A stretch of 64,000 nt of DNA. It comes from JBEBGV01 sp040081265. Its GTDB lineage: Bacteria > Acidobacteriota > Vicinamibacteria > Vicinamibacterales > UBA2999. The notes beneath the pieces were generated by a model. The model ran no database searches. It worked only from the letters and a program-made list of their open reading frames with translations, and was not told the origin of the DNA. The translations under genes were made by a program, and so were the position numbers. The DNA lies in contig JBEBGV010000007.1 of assembly GCA_040081265.1 (NCBI GenBank), positions 37,420-101,419 of the forward strand, in the 5' to 3' direction. Below, piece by piece: positions 25,465 to 33,761 of the stretch. How positions within the stretch are numbered: the stretch's first letter is position 1; the number at the start of each line of letters is the position of its first letter.

Positions 25465-25522
25465 GCCGGGTCCGACGGGCCCGGCCTACGTACGTAGGGC
25501 GGGTCTGCTTTGTAGACCCGCC
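25465..25522. repeat. Symmetric REP-like hairpin pair around CTACGTACGTAG
   Basis: The left hairpin is GCCGGGTCC (25465-25473), GAC, GGGCCCGGC (25477-25485). The perfect palindrome CTACGTACGTAG is at 25486-25497. The right hairpin is GGCGGGTCT (25498-25506), GCTTTGT, AGACCCGCC (25514-25522). This is the clearest example of the element and suggests its full form is hairpin, core, hairpin. The 3' end of the oxidoreductase gene reads through the right hairpin and stops on TAG in the core. Confidence 0.88.
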
Positions 25523-26814
25523 GTCGGAAACGCCGCTTCCTGCTCCGCATATAACCGATCGCACAACCGGCCCGGCGGGAGCACCACGTCGTCGTAGGTA
25601 ACGACGCTGTCCTTCGCCACGTCGCGAATCAGGCGACAGCCCTCCACGAAACCTTCGGGAAGATAGCGACCGGGTCGCCCTTCGGCGGCGGCGACAGCTT
25701 CCCCGTAGGTCATGAAGTGCCCGTAGTTGTCGAGTACCTCGCCCGCCTTCAGATCGCGCTTGGCCACGGCGCAGACTTCCACGCGGGGTCCGTCGATCGG
25801 AATGCCGGCCGAGTCACCGAAGAGCACCGCACGCGCGATGCTGTTCGGCGCTTCGAAGTGACAGAGATGATAGGGCGTGTAGAAGCAGTAGAGCGGGCCC
25901 TCCCCCAGCTTGTACAGATTCAGGTAATGGCGCTGCCGCTCGTCGGGCTGCTCGGCCAGGCAGAAGACCCCCGGACCCGGCTGCGCGCCGACGACGTATT
26001 CGACGATCCCCCCGTGCGAGCGGAGCATGTCGAGGTCGTATCTCTTCGTCAGCGTGTCGATGTGCTCGTGATGATCCCATCCAAGCATGCCGCGTTTGGC
26101 GACGCTCATGCCCGTGGCATTGGCGACGATCGCCTGCTCGAAGTTCACCTTCGATCCATCGGCAAAGGCGGTGACCATCTCGGGCTTCTGTCCCCACTTC
26201 TCCGCGAACGCGCGCTGCGTCAGCGGCGTGCGATAGCGATCCTGCAGCCCTTTGATGTTGCCCATCAGCCGCGGCACCAGGCCCAGGCCGGAGACGAAGC
26301 GGAACAAGTTGATCTGCACCGCGGGCTGATCGCCGTCGCAGGTCGAGACGATGACACCGTGTTTCCTCGCGTAGACCTGAAGAATTGAACCGAGGGTGGC
26401 ATCGAGCTCGGCGTTCATCAGCACGACGTGCTTGCCGTGCGCAAAGGCCTCGAGTGCGACGTGCGAACCCAGTTCGATGGCCCCGGTGACGTCGATCAGC
26501 GCGTCGAGGTGCGGCGTCCGGCACAGCAGCATCGGGTCGGCCGTCACCACCGGGCGTCCGGCCTCGATGGCGGCATCAAGCGCCGCCTGGGTATCGACGA
26601 CGACCGGAGCATCGGGTGCGACACCCGAGTAGGTGTACGCCTCGACGCCCTGCTCCACGCGCCGCGCGTAGATGGCCGACATGCGCATGCCGGGCACATG
26701 GTTGATGATCTGATTGGCGACGCCGCGGCCCATGAAGCCCGCGCCGATCATGCCCGCACGTATCGGTTTGCCGGCGGCCTCACGGGCGCGCAGGGCCGTG
26801 TCTACGATGATCAC
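25486..26814 (-). CDS. NAD(P)-dependent oxidoreductase with SAF domain
   Basis: A 442-residue protein of the homoserine-dehydrogenase-like, SAF-domain family often found in polysaccharide loci. The N-terminal Rossmann motif is AGMIGAGFMGRGVANQI. The middle has VLMNAELDATLG and STCDGDQPAVQINL. The C-terminal SAF part includes VCAVAKRDLKAGEVLDNYG. The chemistry is not established; a role in making an unusual sugar is inferred from location. The last residues (SRPALRT) are encoded by the REP-like element, so its natural C terminus may have been extended or replaced. A heptamer array separates it from rfbC. Confidence 0.8.
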   Translation of the reverse strand: MIIVDTALRAREAAGKPIRAGMIGAGFMGRGVANQIINHVPGMRMSAIYARRVEQGVEAYTYSGVAPDAPVVVDTQAALDAAIEAGRPVVTADPMLLCRTPHLDALIDVTGAIELGSHVALEAFAHGKHVVLMNAELDATLGSILQVYARKHGVIVSTCDGDQPAVQINLFRFVSGLGLVPRLMGNIKGLQDRYRTPLTQRAFAEKWGQKPEMVTAFADGSKVNFEQAIVANATGMSVAKRGMLGWDHHEHIDTLTKRYDLDMLRSHGGIVEYVVGAQPGPGVFCLAEQPDERQRHYLNLYKLGEGPLYCFYTPYHLCHFEAPNSIARAVLFGDSAGIPIDGPRVEVCAVAKRDLKAGEVLDNYGHFMTYGEAVAAAEGRPGRYLPEGFVEGCRLIRDVAKDSVVTYDDVVLPPGRLCDRLYAEQEAAFPTAGLQSRPALRT

Positions 26815-26834
26815 TCTGAGTCCTTCTCTTGCCC

Positions 26835-26903
26835 TTAGTTCCTGGTTCCTAGTTCCTGGTTCCTGGTTCCTAGTTCCTAGTTCTTAGTTCCTGGTTGCTA
26901 GTC
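26835..26903. repeat. Longest heptamer array (nine full units)
   Basis: Nine consecutive 7-base units run from 26835 to 26897: TTAGTTC, CTGGTTC, CTAGTTC, CTGGTTC twice, CTAGTTC twice, TTAGTTC, CTGGTTG. A partial CTAGT follows. All units are in one orientation, with changes almost only at units' positions 1, 3 and 7. It occupies the whole gap between rfbC and the oxidoreductase, and its last unit supplies the TAG stop of rfbC (26898-26900, minus strand). Confidence 0.92.
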
Positions 26904-27470
26904 GACTGCGGGTGCCATGCGCTGCTGCAGTTCCGGCTCACGAGAGCGCAGCGACGGCCAGGCCAGATCCTTGGGCGACATCTCCGATGCGGGAAGCGGC
27001 CACGAGATGCCGACGCTCTCATCGTCGAAGCGCACTCCCCCTTCGGCGGCCGGCGCGTAGAACTCCCCCGTCAGGTACATCACCTCAGTGTCGTCTTCGA
27101 GGGTCTGGTAGCCGTGCGCGAATCGCCGGGGCACGTACAGGCTCTTGTGATTGTCGGCCCTCAACTCGACCGCGAAGTGCTTCAGATAGGTCGGCGATTC
27201 TGGCCGGAGATCGACGATGACGTCGAGGAGCGCGCCGCGCGTGCACCGGACGATCTTCGTTTCCGCGTGCGGGGGATACTGGAAGTGCATGCCACGCAGC
27301 GTGCCGCGCGTGCGATTGAACGACACGTTGGCCTGGGCCACGGCCGGATCGAGGCCAAGGGCGGCGAATTCCCTGACGCAGAACACACGGCCGAAAAATC
27401 CTCGAGCATCCTCTCGTCGTTCAACCTCGAGGACATAGGCTCCGGCCAACGGAGCTTGGGTGGCGATCAT
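26898..27470 (-). CDS. rfbC: dTDP-4-dehydrorhamnose 3,5-epimerase family protein
   Basis: A 190-residue cupin-fold nucleotide-sugar 3,5-epimerase. Family features include EDARGFFGRVFC, QANVSFNRTRGTLRGMHFQ with the catalytic histidine, KIVRCTRGALLDVIVDLR, and FAHGYQTLEDDTEVMYLT. It epimerises a 4-keto-6-deoxy sugar, either dTDP- or, given the RfbF-like neighbour, CDP-linked. The ATG at 27468-27470 overlaps the stop of the GT-C-like gene as ATGA, so a longer start is rejected. The stop codon lies in the heptamer array. Confidence 0.92.
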   Translation of the reverse strand: MIATQAPLAGAYVLEVERREDARGFFGRVFCVREFAALGLDPAVAQANVSFNRTRGTLRGMHFQYPPHAETKIVRCTRGALLDVIVDLRPESPTYLKHFAVELRADNHKSLYVPRRFAHGYQTLEDDTEVMYLTGEFYAPAAEGGVRFDDESVGISWPLPASEMSPKDLAWPSLRSREPELQQRMAPAVD

Positions 27471-28846
27471 CAGGATATTGTCCCGGCCCGATCGGCGGGA
27501 GCGCAAGCCGCAAACACCAGAATCGGCCACTGCTGCAGGATCAGCCGATCGAAGGTGGTGAGCATGAGCCAGTTGACGTCATAGGGCGTAAGCAGGTAGA
27601 CCGCGCTGTAGGCGGCCACCATCACCGCCGAGACGACAAGGAATCCGCGTGCGATGCGCGCCGTAGGCCTGAGAGCCGAGCCGATGGCCAGACCCACGAC
27701 GACCAGGAGCGATCCAAGGGCACCGGGCCCTCCCCACCTCACGGCCAGCGTCGAGAGCGTGTCGGCAATCACGCCGAGACGCACCGGATCGAGGGCACGG
27801 TCGAGGATCACGCCAGCGGTGTTGGCGCCTTCGAGGTAATCGGGCCCTTCCGGCACCACACCGAACTTGAACCACACCAGCGCGGCCAGGAATGGCGTGG
27901 CACCAGCGACCCACCAGGCGAGGTCGCGCACTCGGCCGTGCCTGAGGATCGACCAGACGACGAGCGCCGTGGAGGCTCCGAAAAACACCACGCCTTCGTT
28001 CTTGGTCCACGCCGCCAGGCTCGCGGTGGCGCCGGCCAGTAACAGTGAGGCGCGAGTGTTGAACCCGTTGCGCCACTCCGGTGGCCGCATCGGCAGCATG
28101 ACCAGCGTGGCGATGAAGAACAACCCGATCGGCAGGTCAGCCGTCTGCGCTGACGCGAGGTGCGTGAAGGTCAGCGGCGCGATCAGGATGGCGCCAGCCA
28201 CCCACGCCCGCGAGCGACGGACATCGAGCGCTCCCATCACGACGGTCAGCATCGAGATGGCAAAAGCTCCAGACAGCATCGCTGGAACCGTCGTCAGCTC
28301 ACGGCCAGCGTAGGCCCAGAGCCTTGCAACGGATGCAGCCACGAGCGGCGGATGGCTGGGCTGTGACCAGGGAATGGCCATCGAGTCGACCCACTGAGGG
28401 CCGGCCCGGAACATGAACCGCGCTTTCTGGTTCCAGATCGCCCACGCGTCCCACTGCCCGTGCGGTGCAATCGTGTATTCGATGATGGGCACGGCGCAGG
28501 CCATCGCGAAGACGACCACAAATGCGCCCCGCAGCACACGGTCCGACTTCGTCCACTCCGGGAAGGCGGCAGCCGCCGGAAACGGCGCCCGCCCACGCGC
28601 CACCCACAGTGAGACAGCGCCAATCGCCAGCCAGAACAGTGCGTCGCCCACGACGAAGCCGGAGTCGAGCCGACCGCCCAGCATCAGCGTGGTGAAGGTC
28701 AACGCCGACGAGGCGCCAATGCCGACGCACGAGGCGAGCGCCAGCGTCAGCAGTCGCGAATGCGCGGCTTCTCCAAGCCTCGCTGCCCGAAAGGCGGTCC
28801 ACACCGCCGCGATCGGCAACAGCAGACCGACAAGGGCCTGGATCAT
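27470..28846 (-). CDS. Polytopic glycosyltransferase-like membrane protein (GT39-like)
   Basis: A 458-residue inner-membrane protein with about 11-12 hydrophobic segments. The extracytoplasmic loop sequence WDAWAIWNQKARFMF and SQPSHPPLVAAS resembles GT39/GT-C enzymes, in which an acidic residue and a His-Pro-Pro motif lie in the first loops. It probably transfers a sugar from a polyprenyl-phosphate donor. ATGA overlaps join it to the upstream 138-residue protein and the downstream rfbC, making a three-gene coupled operon. Confidence 0.75.
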   Translation of the reverse strand: MIQALVGLLLPIAAVWTAFRAARLGEAAHSRLLTLALASCVGIGASSALTFTTLMLGGRLDSGFVVGDALFWLAIGAVSLWVARGRAPFPAAAAFPEWTKSDRVLRGAFVVVFAMACAVPIIEYTIAPHGQWDAWAIWNQKARFMFRAGPQWVDSMAIPWSQPSHPPLVAASVARLWAYAGRELTTVPAMLSGAFAISMLTVVMGALDVRRSRAWVAGAILIAPLTFTHLASAQTADLPIGLFFIATLVMLPMRPPEWRNGFNTRASLLLAGATASLAAWTKNEGVVFFGASTALVVWSILRHGRVRDLAWWVAGATPFLAALVWFKFGVVPEGPDYLEGANTAGVILDRALDPVRLGVIADTLSTLAVRWGGPGALGSLLVVVGLAIGSALRPTARIARGFLVVSAVMVAAYSAVYLLTPYDVNWLMLTTFDRLILQQWPILVFAACAPADRAGTIS

Positions 28847-29259
28847 GGCGTGAAGCGCCGGAACACGCGATGGCCCGCCGGTGTCCTGGCCACCTGGACG
28901 TAGCCGCGCAGGCGGGGATCCCCACCGGGACGCTCGGTGCCGATCGCGACGATGACGAACTCGGGACCCGTGCGGCCAACCACGATGCGCGGGGCGAGCG
29001 CATACTGCGCTGCGTAGTGGACACGGACGGCGTCAACCGAGCCGTTGCCTTCAAATTGTTCGAGATAGCCGACCGTCCCCCTCGGCGGCAGTTCCGGAAT
29101 GAGGGCGCGAAACTCCGACTCGAGCTGCGCCATCGGGTCGGGAGGGAAATTGAGGCTGGCGCGCACCGCTGAACCTGCAGCCAGCAGTGCCCACGCCACG
29201 CCAATTACGGCAAGGACACGCTGCCACGAGGCCGGCACGTTGTCAGTATACCGTTGCAC
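28843..29259 (-). CDS. Small membrane-anchored hypothetical protein
   Basis: A 138-residue protein of unrecognised family. One N-terminal hydrophobic segment (VLAVIGVAWALLAAGSAV, about 16-33) is followed by an extracytoplasmic domain with YLEQFEGNGSVDAVRVHYAAQYALAPRIV. It may assist the GT-C-like protein whose gene starts inside its stop codon (ATGA overlap). Similar small partners are often seen beside GT39-like genes. The start is immediately preceded by a REP-like cluster, so its promoter must lie within or beyond those repeats. Confidence 0.6.
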   Translation of the reverse strand: MQRYTDNVPASWQRVLAVIGVAWALLAAGSAVRASLNFPPDPMAQLESEFRALIPELPPRGTVGYLEQFEGNGSVDAVRVHYAAQYALAPRIVVGRTGPEFVIVAIGTERPGGDPRLRGYVQVARTPAGHRVFRRFTP

Positions 29260-29428
29260 GGCGGGTCGTTCCGACCCGCCCTACGTACGACGCGCGACTA
29301 CGTACGATGCGCGATGCACGGTCCGTACGAGGCCGGGTCGGAATGTACGTAGGCCGGGTCGGAACGACCCGGCGTTTACGCGTGGCGATTCGATGTCGTA
29401 CGTAGGCCGGGTCGGAACGACCCGGCGA
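29260..29428. repeat. Cluster of three REP-like hairpins
   Basis: Hairpins are GGCGGGTCG-TTC-CGACCCGCC (29260-29280), GCCGGGTCG-GAA-CGACCCGGC (29353-29373) and the same again at 29406-29426. The first is followed by CTACGTACGACG. The other two are each preceded by TACGTAG. Further TACGTACGA and CCGTACGAGGCCGGGTCGGAA fragments lie between. The cluster fills the whole gap between the small membrane protein and the O-antigen ligase gene, which ends 3 bases away. Confidence 0.88.
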
Positions 29429-30868
29429 TTACGCCCGACTCTCCGCGCTCATCGCGATGCCGAGCGCGGCCCAGAACGGGACGCTCACCTCGACGACGAG
29501 AAACGGGTGGCCGGTGATGCACGTCAGCAGAAAGCCGACGCATCCGAGCAGCAGGGCAAACGCCGGTGTGGGACCCCACGATGCGCCGACAGCGCGCCAC
29601 AGCGGTGCCAGCGCCAGCCCGAGCCACGCCACCAGCGCCACCACGCCGACAATGCCCAGCTCGGCGGCCGTCTGCATGTAGTAATCGTGGGCATTCTCTT
29701 TCCCGTAGAGTGCCCGGATGCCAGGCGGCATGAACTCACTGGAGCGCTGATAGTACGTGCCGACGCCAACGCCGAGGACCGGCGCCGTGGAGAGCATCCG
29801 CGTGCTGGTCACGAGGAACTCCTCGCGCACGCTCATCGAGCGACTCGCGCTCCCGCTCATCGCCGACGCACTGCCCAGCACCACCGGCGACAACGCCAGG
29901 ACGAGAAGCGCTCCCCCGGCCACGGCGCCAATGGTCCGCGTCGTCATGGCCGGCCAGCGCCAGCCGCTCTGGGCGAGCCGCCACCCTGAAAACCAGAACG
30001 CCAGCAGCATGGCCCCGGCGGCCATCGCCGTCCTGGACCCGCAGATCCAGAGCGCGGCCGCGACGATGACGATGCCCATCCACTGGAGAACGCGGCGGCG
30101 GGCCACGGCGGCGACGCCAAGCAGGAGCAATCCGCTGAGGATGAAGTGAGAGCCAGCCGCATTGACGTCTGGCACGTGGAACGAATATCTCGACCGCGTG
30201 CTCACGAAATACCGGATCAGCTCGTTGGTATCGTCGGTCAGCCAGTAGCGGATCGGGACCGCCACGATCGTGGCCGCGGCAGCCACCACGCCCACCAGCG
30301 CGATCACCGCCATCAGGCGCCCGCGCACCGCGCCATCCCGCGCGATGATCGTCGAGGCGGCGCAGCAGAGCACCACGCCGAGCATGATCTGCAGGGCGGC
30401 CGCCGTGTGGGGGTCACGCCCCGCCGTCACCAGATAGTCGGCGGGCAGGATCCGCAGCGCGTCGAGAACACGCGCCCAGCCTGTGTCAGGCGAAGCCTGA
30501 AACGCCAGGCGACCCCAGGAGATGGCGGCCAGCAGCGCGTAGACGCCACCTGCCAGTGCCGACGTCAGCGCGCCTCGCCCCGCCAGGCGCAGTGGACGAT
30601 CGAGCCGCAGCAACCATCCGATCAGGAAAGCCGCACACAGAAACTCGGTGGCGCGCACGGGCACGGTGGCGAGCCGTGCTCCCCACGGCGCCAGCGCCAG
30701 CAGTGCGACGAGCGCCCAGTCGGTCCGCCACAGTGCGGTCGCACACACAATGGCCGCACTGGCAGTCAACCACCATGGCACGGCGGGCGACAGGACGGCG
30801 GTCACACACGTGACGACAAGAATGGCGGCACCGAGCAATCGAGCCGTTCGCTCCGCGAGGATGGACAC
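29429..30868 (-). CDS. O-antigen ligase/polymerase family protein
   Basis: A polytopic inner-membrane protein of about 479 residues, with at least ten hydrophobic segments and the Wzy_C/WaaL pattern: WICGSRTAMAAGAML, a periplasmic loop with GVGVGTYYQRSSEFMPPG, and ENAHDYYMQTAAELGIVG carrying the conserved histidine. It would join or polymerise lipid-linked glycan. The start is set at the GTG (30866-30868), since the upstream ATG at 30922 overlaps the strong ribosome-binding site and start of the divergent lipoprotein gene. It is separated from the rest of the locus by the REP cluster. Confidence 0.85.
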   Translation of the reverse strand: MSILAERTARLLGAAILVVTCVTAVLSPAVPWWLTASAAIVCATALWRTDWALVALLALAPWGARLATVPVRATEFLCAAFLIGWLLRLDRPLRLAGRGALTSALAGGVYALLAAISWGRLAFQASPDTGWARVLDALRILPADYLVTAGRDPHTAAALQIMLGVVLCCAASTIIARDGAVRGRLMAVIALVGVVAAAATIVAVPIRYWLTDDTNELIRYFVSTRSRYSFHVPDVNAAGSHFILSGLLLLGVAAVARRRVLQWMGIVIVAAALWICGSRTAMAAGAMLLAFWFSGWRLAQSGWRWPAMTTRTIGAVAGGALLVLALSPVVLGSASAMSGSASRSMSVREEFLVTSTRMLSTAPVLGVGVGTYYQRSSEFMPPGIRALYGKENAHDYYMQTAAELGIVGVVALVAWLGLALAPLWRAVGASWGPTPAFALLLGCVGFLLTCITGHPFLVVEVSVPFWAALGIAMSAESRA

Positions 30869-30913
30869 GTCGCGGTATTGTGCCGTACCCTCATGCAGCC
30901 AAGGAGGGCGCAA

Positions 30914-31699
30914 ATGCAACAAGCTCGGAATGAGTACAGACGTCTGGCGGCAGTAATCGTGATGTGCGTGGCGACTACGTTCTGTGGCGGGTCGTCACCG
31001 GCGTCACCGAGCAGTTCGCAGGGCAGCTCTGGAAGCGGTTCCACAGGTACGGGAACGACCGGGGGGACGGGGTCAGCGGGCGGCGGCACCGCGTCCACAT
31101 CCTGCCGCACGGGTCCAGCAACCTACCGCATCGTGACGGCCTCGTCGCAATTCACCTCCACGATCAACGGCACCTGCACCTTCAACAACGCATCCGTTGA
31201 AGGCACGTGTACGAACGTGTACACGGACACCATTGGAACGAGCTTCACGTCGGTCTCGACAACCCGCCACGCCTCGCGCGGCGACGTCGTCGATGAAATC
31301 GCCGTCATTCCACCACTCAATCGCGCACTCGGGACGACGACGACGGTCACCGGTGCGGGTCTCAACTCCACGGGGACGAGCGTGCTCACCCAGGACGGAC
31401 AGCGTCGCCTGGCGACCATCGTGGCCACGTCTACGTCCGGGGGTCAGACCGTCACCAGCACGACCACCTACTCCGCGTGGGACAGCTCGGGGCGGCCGAC
31501 CGCCGGAACGATCAGCGGCTCCGGCGGGGGCTCGGTGAACTACAGCTACGACAATGCGGCCCGCACGCAGAGCAGCACGCAGTCGGGCGTCACCTGCACG
31601 CAGACGTTTGACGTGAATGGCATCCCGACCACGGGAACCTGTACCAACGGCGTCACGACAACGTTCACGACCCTTTCAACGCTCCAGGTCTGTCGTTAG
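30914..31699 (+). CDS. Ser/Thr/Gly-rich lipoprotein
   Basis: A 261-residue protein with a lipoprotein signal peptide (RLAAVIVMCVATTFCGG, lipobox TTFC) followed by a low-complexity Ser/Gly/Thr linker. The body is Thr/Ser-rich with paired cysteines (TSCRTG, NGTCTF, EGTCTN, VTCTQTF, TGTCTN) and RHS-like phrases such as YSAWDSSGRPTAGT. It is probably surface-exposed; function unknown. The start is well fixed: AAGGAGG (30901-30907) is 6 bases from the ATG. It is divergent to the O-antigen ligase. Confidence 0.8.
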   Translation: MQQARNEYRRLAAVIVMCVATTFCGGSSPASPSSSQGSSGSGSTGTGTTGGTGSAGGGTASTSCRTGPATYRIVTASSQFTSTINGTCTFNNASVEGTCTNVYTDTIGTSFTSVSTTRHASRGDVVDEIAVIPPLNRALGTTTTVTGAGLNSTGTSVLTQDGQRRLATIVATSTSGGQTVTSTTTYSAWDSSGRPTAGTISGSGGGSVNYSYDNAARTQSSTQSGVTCTQTFDVNGIPTTGTCTNGVTTTFTTLSTLQVCR

Positions 31700-31741
31700 G
31701 TTCGCGCTCCGGCCGGGAAGCGGACCGGTAGTATTGACGAG

Positions 31742-31827
31742 CCCGGGGGCACGCCTCCGGGTTCGTCGCCGCAAGGCGAGAGCGTGTCGGCGGGCACCCG
31801 ACTTGCACTGGCACCGCTAGAGGTGCC
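31742..31827 (+). promoter_or_regulatory. Structured 5' leader with sequestered ribosome-binding site
   Basis: Three stems precede the barrel-protein gene: CCCGGGGGC/GCCTCCGGG (31742-31761, one mismatch), CGCC-GCAA-GGCG with a GNRA loop (31767-31778), and GGCACC-GCTAGA-GGTGCC (31810-31827). The last stem ends 2 bases before the ATG at 31830 and pairs away the GAGGTG ribosome-binding site. This could act as a translational switch. No known riboswitch class could be matched by eye. Confidence 0.45.
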
Positions 31828-31829
31828 GA

Positions 31830-33164
31830 ATGAAGCTCTACAGCACGCCCGGAGCGCCGTCACTGTTTGTCTTCTTCGTGATGGTGTTCTGCGGCGCCAC
31901 CCCCGGATGGGCCCAGATCGAACCCTCAGCGGCCGAAGTGCAGGCGCAGCGCGATGCGGCAACGACGCGATTCGTCGCCGGCGACGTGGAGGGTGCCCTC
32001 GAGGCCCTGAACGCGATCGGCGAGCCCCGCATCAGCGACATCAGGGTCGAAGGTCTCGTGCGCGGGAACCCAGTGAGTCTGGCCGACTATCTGGATCTGC
32101 GGGAAGGTGACGTCCTGACGAGGGGTCGTCTCGCCCGCGCCAACCGGAAACTGATCGACTTTCCTACTGCCTCGATCGGCACAGTTCGCTACGATCTGCT
32201 GGAAGACTCGGTGATCGTGCGGCCCATCATCTTCGAACGCTCACGCTCGCTGAAGTCGGCGACCACTTGGGCCTCGATCGCCGCTCGCACCGTATTCACA
32301 CGAGAGTTGCGCTTGACCTTTTCCGATCTGACCGGTCATTCCGACGTCTGGTCGCCGTCTGTGAGGTGGGCCGCCGGACGGCCGAGGGTGAGGCTGCAGG
32401 TTGCCGCCCCTGCGCCAGGCGTCCTCCCGGGCGTGGCTCGGGTCGATCTCAGTTGGCAGAAAGAAAATTACCCTGGGGATGTCGAAGTCGAACGCGTGCG
32501 CGCCGGTGCCTTCCTTGGTGACTGGGTCACCAGCTGGCTGCGCGTCGAGGCCGGACCGGCGTTCAATCGCATCGCGACCACCAACTACCTCGAACTGAAC
32601 GCCAACGTAAACGGCCGTGCGCTCGACGATCACGTCGCCGCGATCGTGTCAGGTTCCGTGTTCCGGACCCAGACCTCATCGGCCTTCAGCACCGGCGACG
32701 TCATCCTGCAGGCACGGTCAACGACACAGGACGATCGCCCCAGGCTCTCGGCGCGGGTGGGCATGTCGGTAGCCGAAAGCGGCGCACCCCTGGTGCTGTG
32801 GCCGGCGGCCGCCTCTGCAGCTGAACCGGTAGGATTGCTGCGCGCGCACCGTTTCTACAATTCGGGCGTGCTGACCACCGAAGCGTTCGGACGCCAGCTG
32901 GCCTACGCCACGGTTGAGTATGTGCATCCGCTGCCCACGCGTTTCGGTCCGGCATTCATGGGCCTGGCGGCATTCACAGACGCCGCCCAGGCAAGGTCGA
33001 GGATCCAGCCCACAGACTCTCCCGTGCTCGTCGACGTCGGGTTTGGCCTTCGCGTCAACACGTCACGGGCGGGGAATCAGATCCGGCTCGATCTCGCGCA
33101 GAGTCTCCAGGATGGCCGAAGGCGATTCTCGGTTGGCTATGTCGCACCGTGGGGAGAACGATGA
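31830..33164 (+). CDS. BamA/TamA-like outer-membrane protein with POTRA-like domain
   Basis: A 444-residue exported protein: signal peptide ending TPGWAQ, a helical stretch (AQRDAATTRFVAGDVEGALEAL), a POTRA-like module (ISDIRVEGLVRGNPVSLADYLDLREGDVL), then about 300 residues of alternating beta-strand sequence consistent with a 16-strand-type barrel ending in RRRFSVGYVAPWGER. The canonical terminal aromatic is absent. It may be a surface-antigen family (TamA/BamA-like) transporter or assembly factor. The next gene overlaps its stop (ATGA). The start lies behind a hairpin that hides the ribosome-binding site. Confidence 0.7.
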   Translation: MKLYSTPGAPSLFVFFVMVFCGATPGWAQIEPSAAEVQAQRDAATTRFVAGDVEGALEALNAIGEPRISDIRVEGLVRGNPVSLADYLDLREGDVLTRGRLARANRKLIDFPTASIGTVRYDLLEDSVIVRPIIFERSRSLKSATTWASIAARTVFTRELRLTFSDLTGHSDVWSPSVRWAAGRPRVRLQVAAPAPGVLPGVARVDLSWQKENYPGDVEVERVRAGAFLGDWVTSWLRVEAGPAFNRIATTNYLELNANVNGRALDDHVAAIVSGSVFRTQTSSAFSTGDVILQARSTTQDDRPRLSARVGMSVAESGAPLVLWPAAASAAEPVGLLRAHRFYNSGVLTTEAFGRQLAYATVEYVHPLPTRFGPAFMGLAAFTDAAQARSRIQPTDSPVLVDVGFGLRVNTSRAGNQIRLDLAQSLQDGRRRFSVGYVAPWGER

Positions 33165-33757
33165 GGGTGATGAGCTCCTTCGCCGTCGCGGCGATGATGC
33201 TGGCGGCCGGGACGTTGTTGCCGGCGGCTCTCGGCATGGGGCAGGCGGGAACACGCCCCCAGGGGCCAGAGCCCCAGCTCGCGGCGGTGGCCGACTTTCA
33301 GCAGGCTCTCGGAACCTATGTTGAGTTGCGAAGCAAAGTCACCGCGCGGATCAAGCCGGTACCCAACGACGGCACGCCAGCGGAGATAGACGACAACCAG
33401 CGGCAGATCAGCCAGGCGATCGTGGGCGCCCGTGCGGGAGCGCGACCAGGAGCCATCTTTGGTCCCGCCGCCCAGGCCTACATCCGTGCCCGCCTGCTGG
33501 CAGAGTTCAGGCGTCCGGATGGTCCGGCCGTGCGCTCCTCGATTCTGGATGAAAATCCGGTCGGCACGCCCGTCCGGATCAACGGCCCGTATCCAGACGG
33601 CATACCGCTGTCGTCAATGCCTCCGCACGTGCTGGACGTGCTGCCGAAGCTGCCTGAGGATCTCGAGTATCGGTTCGTGGGCGACCGCCTGATCCTGTTC
33701 GACAACCATGCTCACCTCGTCATCGACTACATCGACCGAGCCCTGCCTGGTCTCTGA
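33161..33757 (+). CDS. Exported hypothetical protein
   Basis: A 198-residue protein with a signal peptide (VMSSFAVAAMMLAAGTLLPAALG). The mature part is helical, then extended (QQALGTYVELRSKVTARIKP, IPLSSMPPHVLDVLPKLPEDLEYRFVGDRLILFD). The end, LPEDLEYRFVGDRLILFDNHAHLVIDYI, reads like a compact beta domain seen in other exported acidobacterial proteins. Function unknown. Translation is coupled to the barrel-protein gene by ATGA overlap, and the phosphoesterase gene follows 4 bases later, so the three likely form one envelope operon. Confidence 0.7.
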   Translation: MRVMSSFAVAAMMLAAGTLLPAALGMGQAGTRPQGPEPQLAAVADFQQALGTYVELRSKVTARIKPVPNDGTPAEIDDNQRQISQAIVGARAGARPGAIFGPAAQAYIRARLLAEFRRPDGPAVRSSILDENPVGTPVRINGPYPDGIPLSSMPPHVLDVLPKLPEDLEYRFVGDRLILFDNHAHLVIDYIDRALPGL

Positions 33758-33761
33758 TCGC

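Noticed and set aside
29260..29428. CRISPR-like array because of regularly spaced palindromes
   Set aside because: There are three hairpins with unequal spacing, the intervening DNA is itself repeat-derived, and no cas gene is nearby.
31742..31827. Possible cyclic-di-GMP (GEMM) riboswitch because of GGCACGC and GCCGCAAGGC
   Set aside because: The conserved GEMM core and tetraloop-receptor pattern could not be found; it is kept only as a structured leader.
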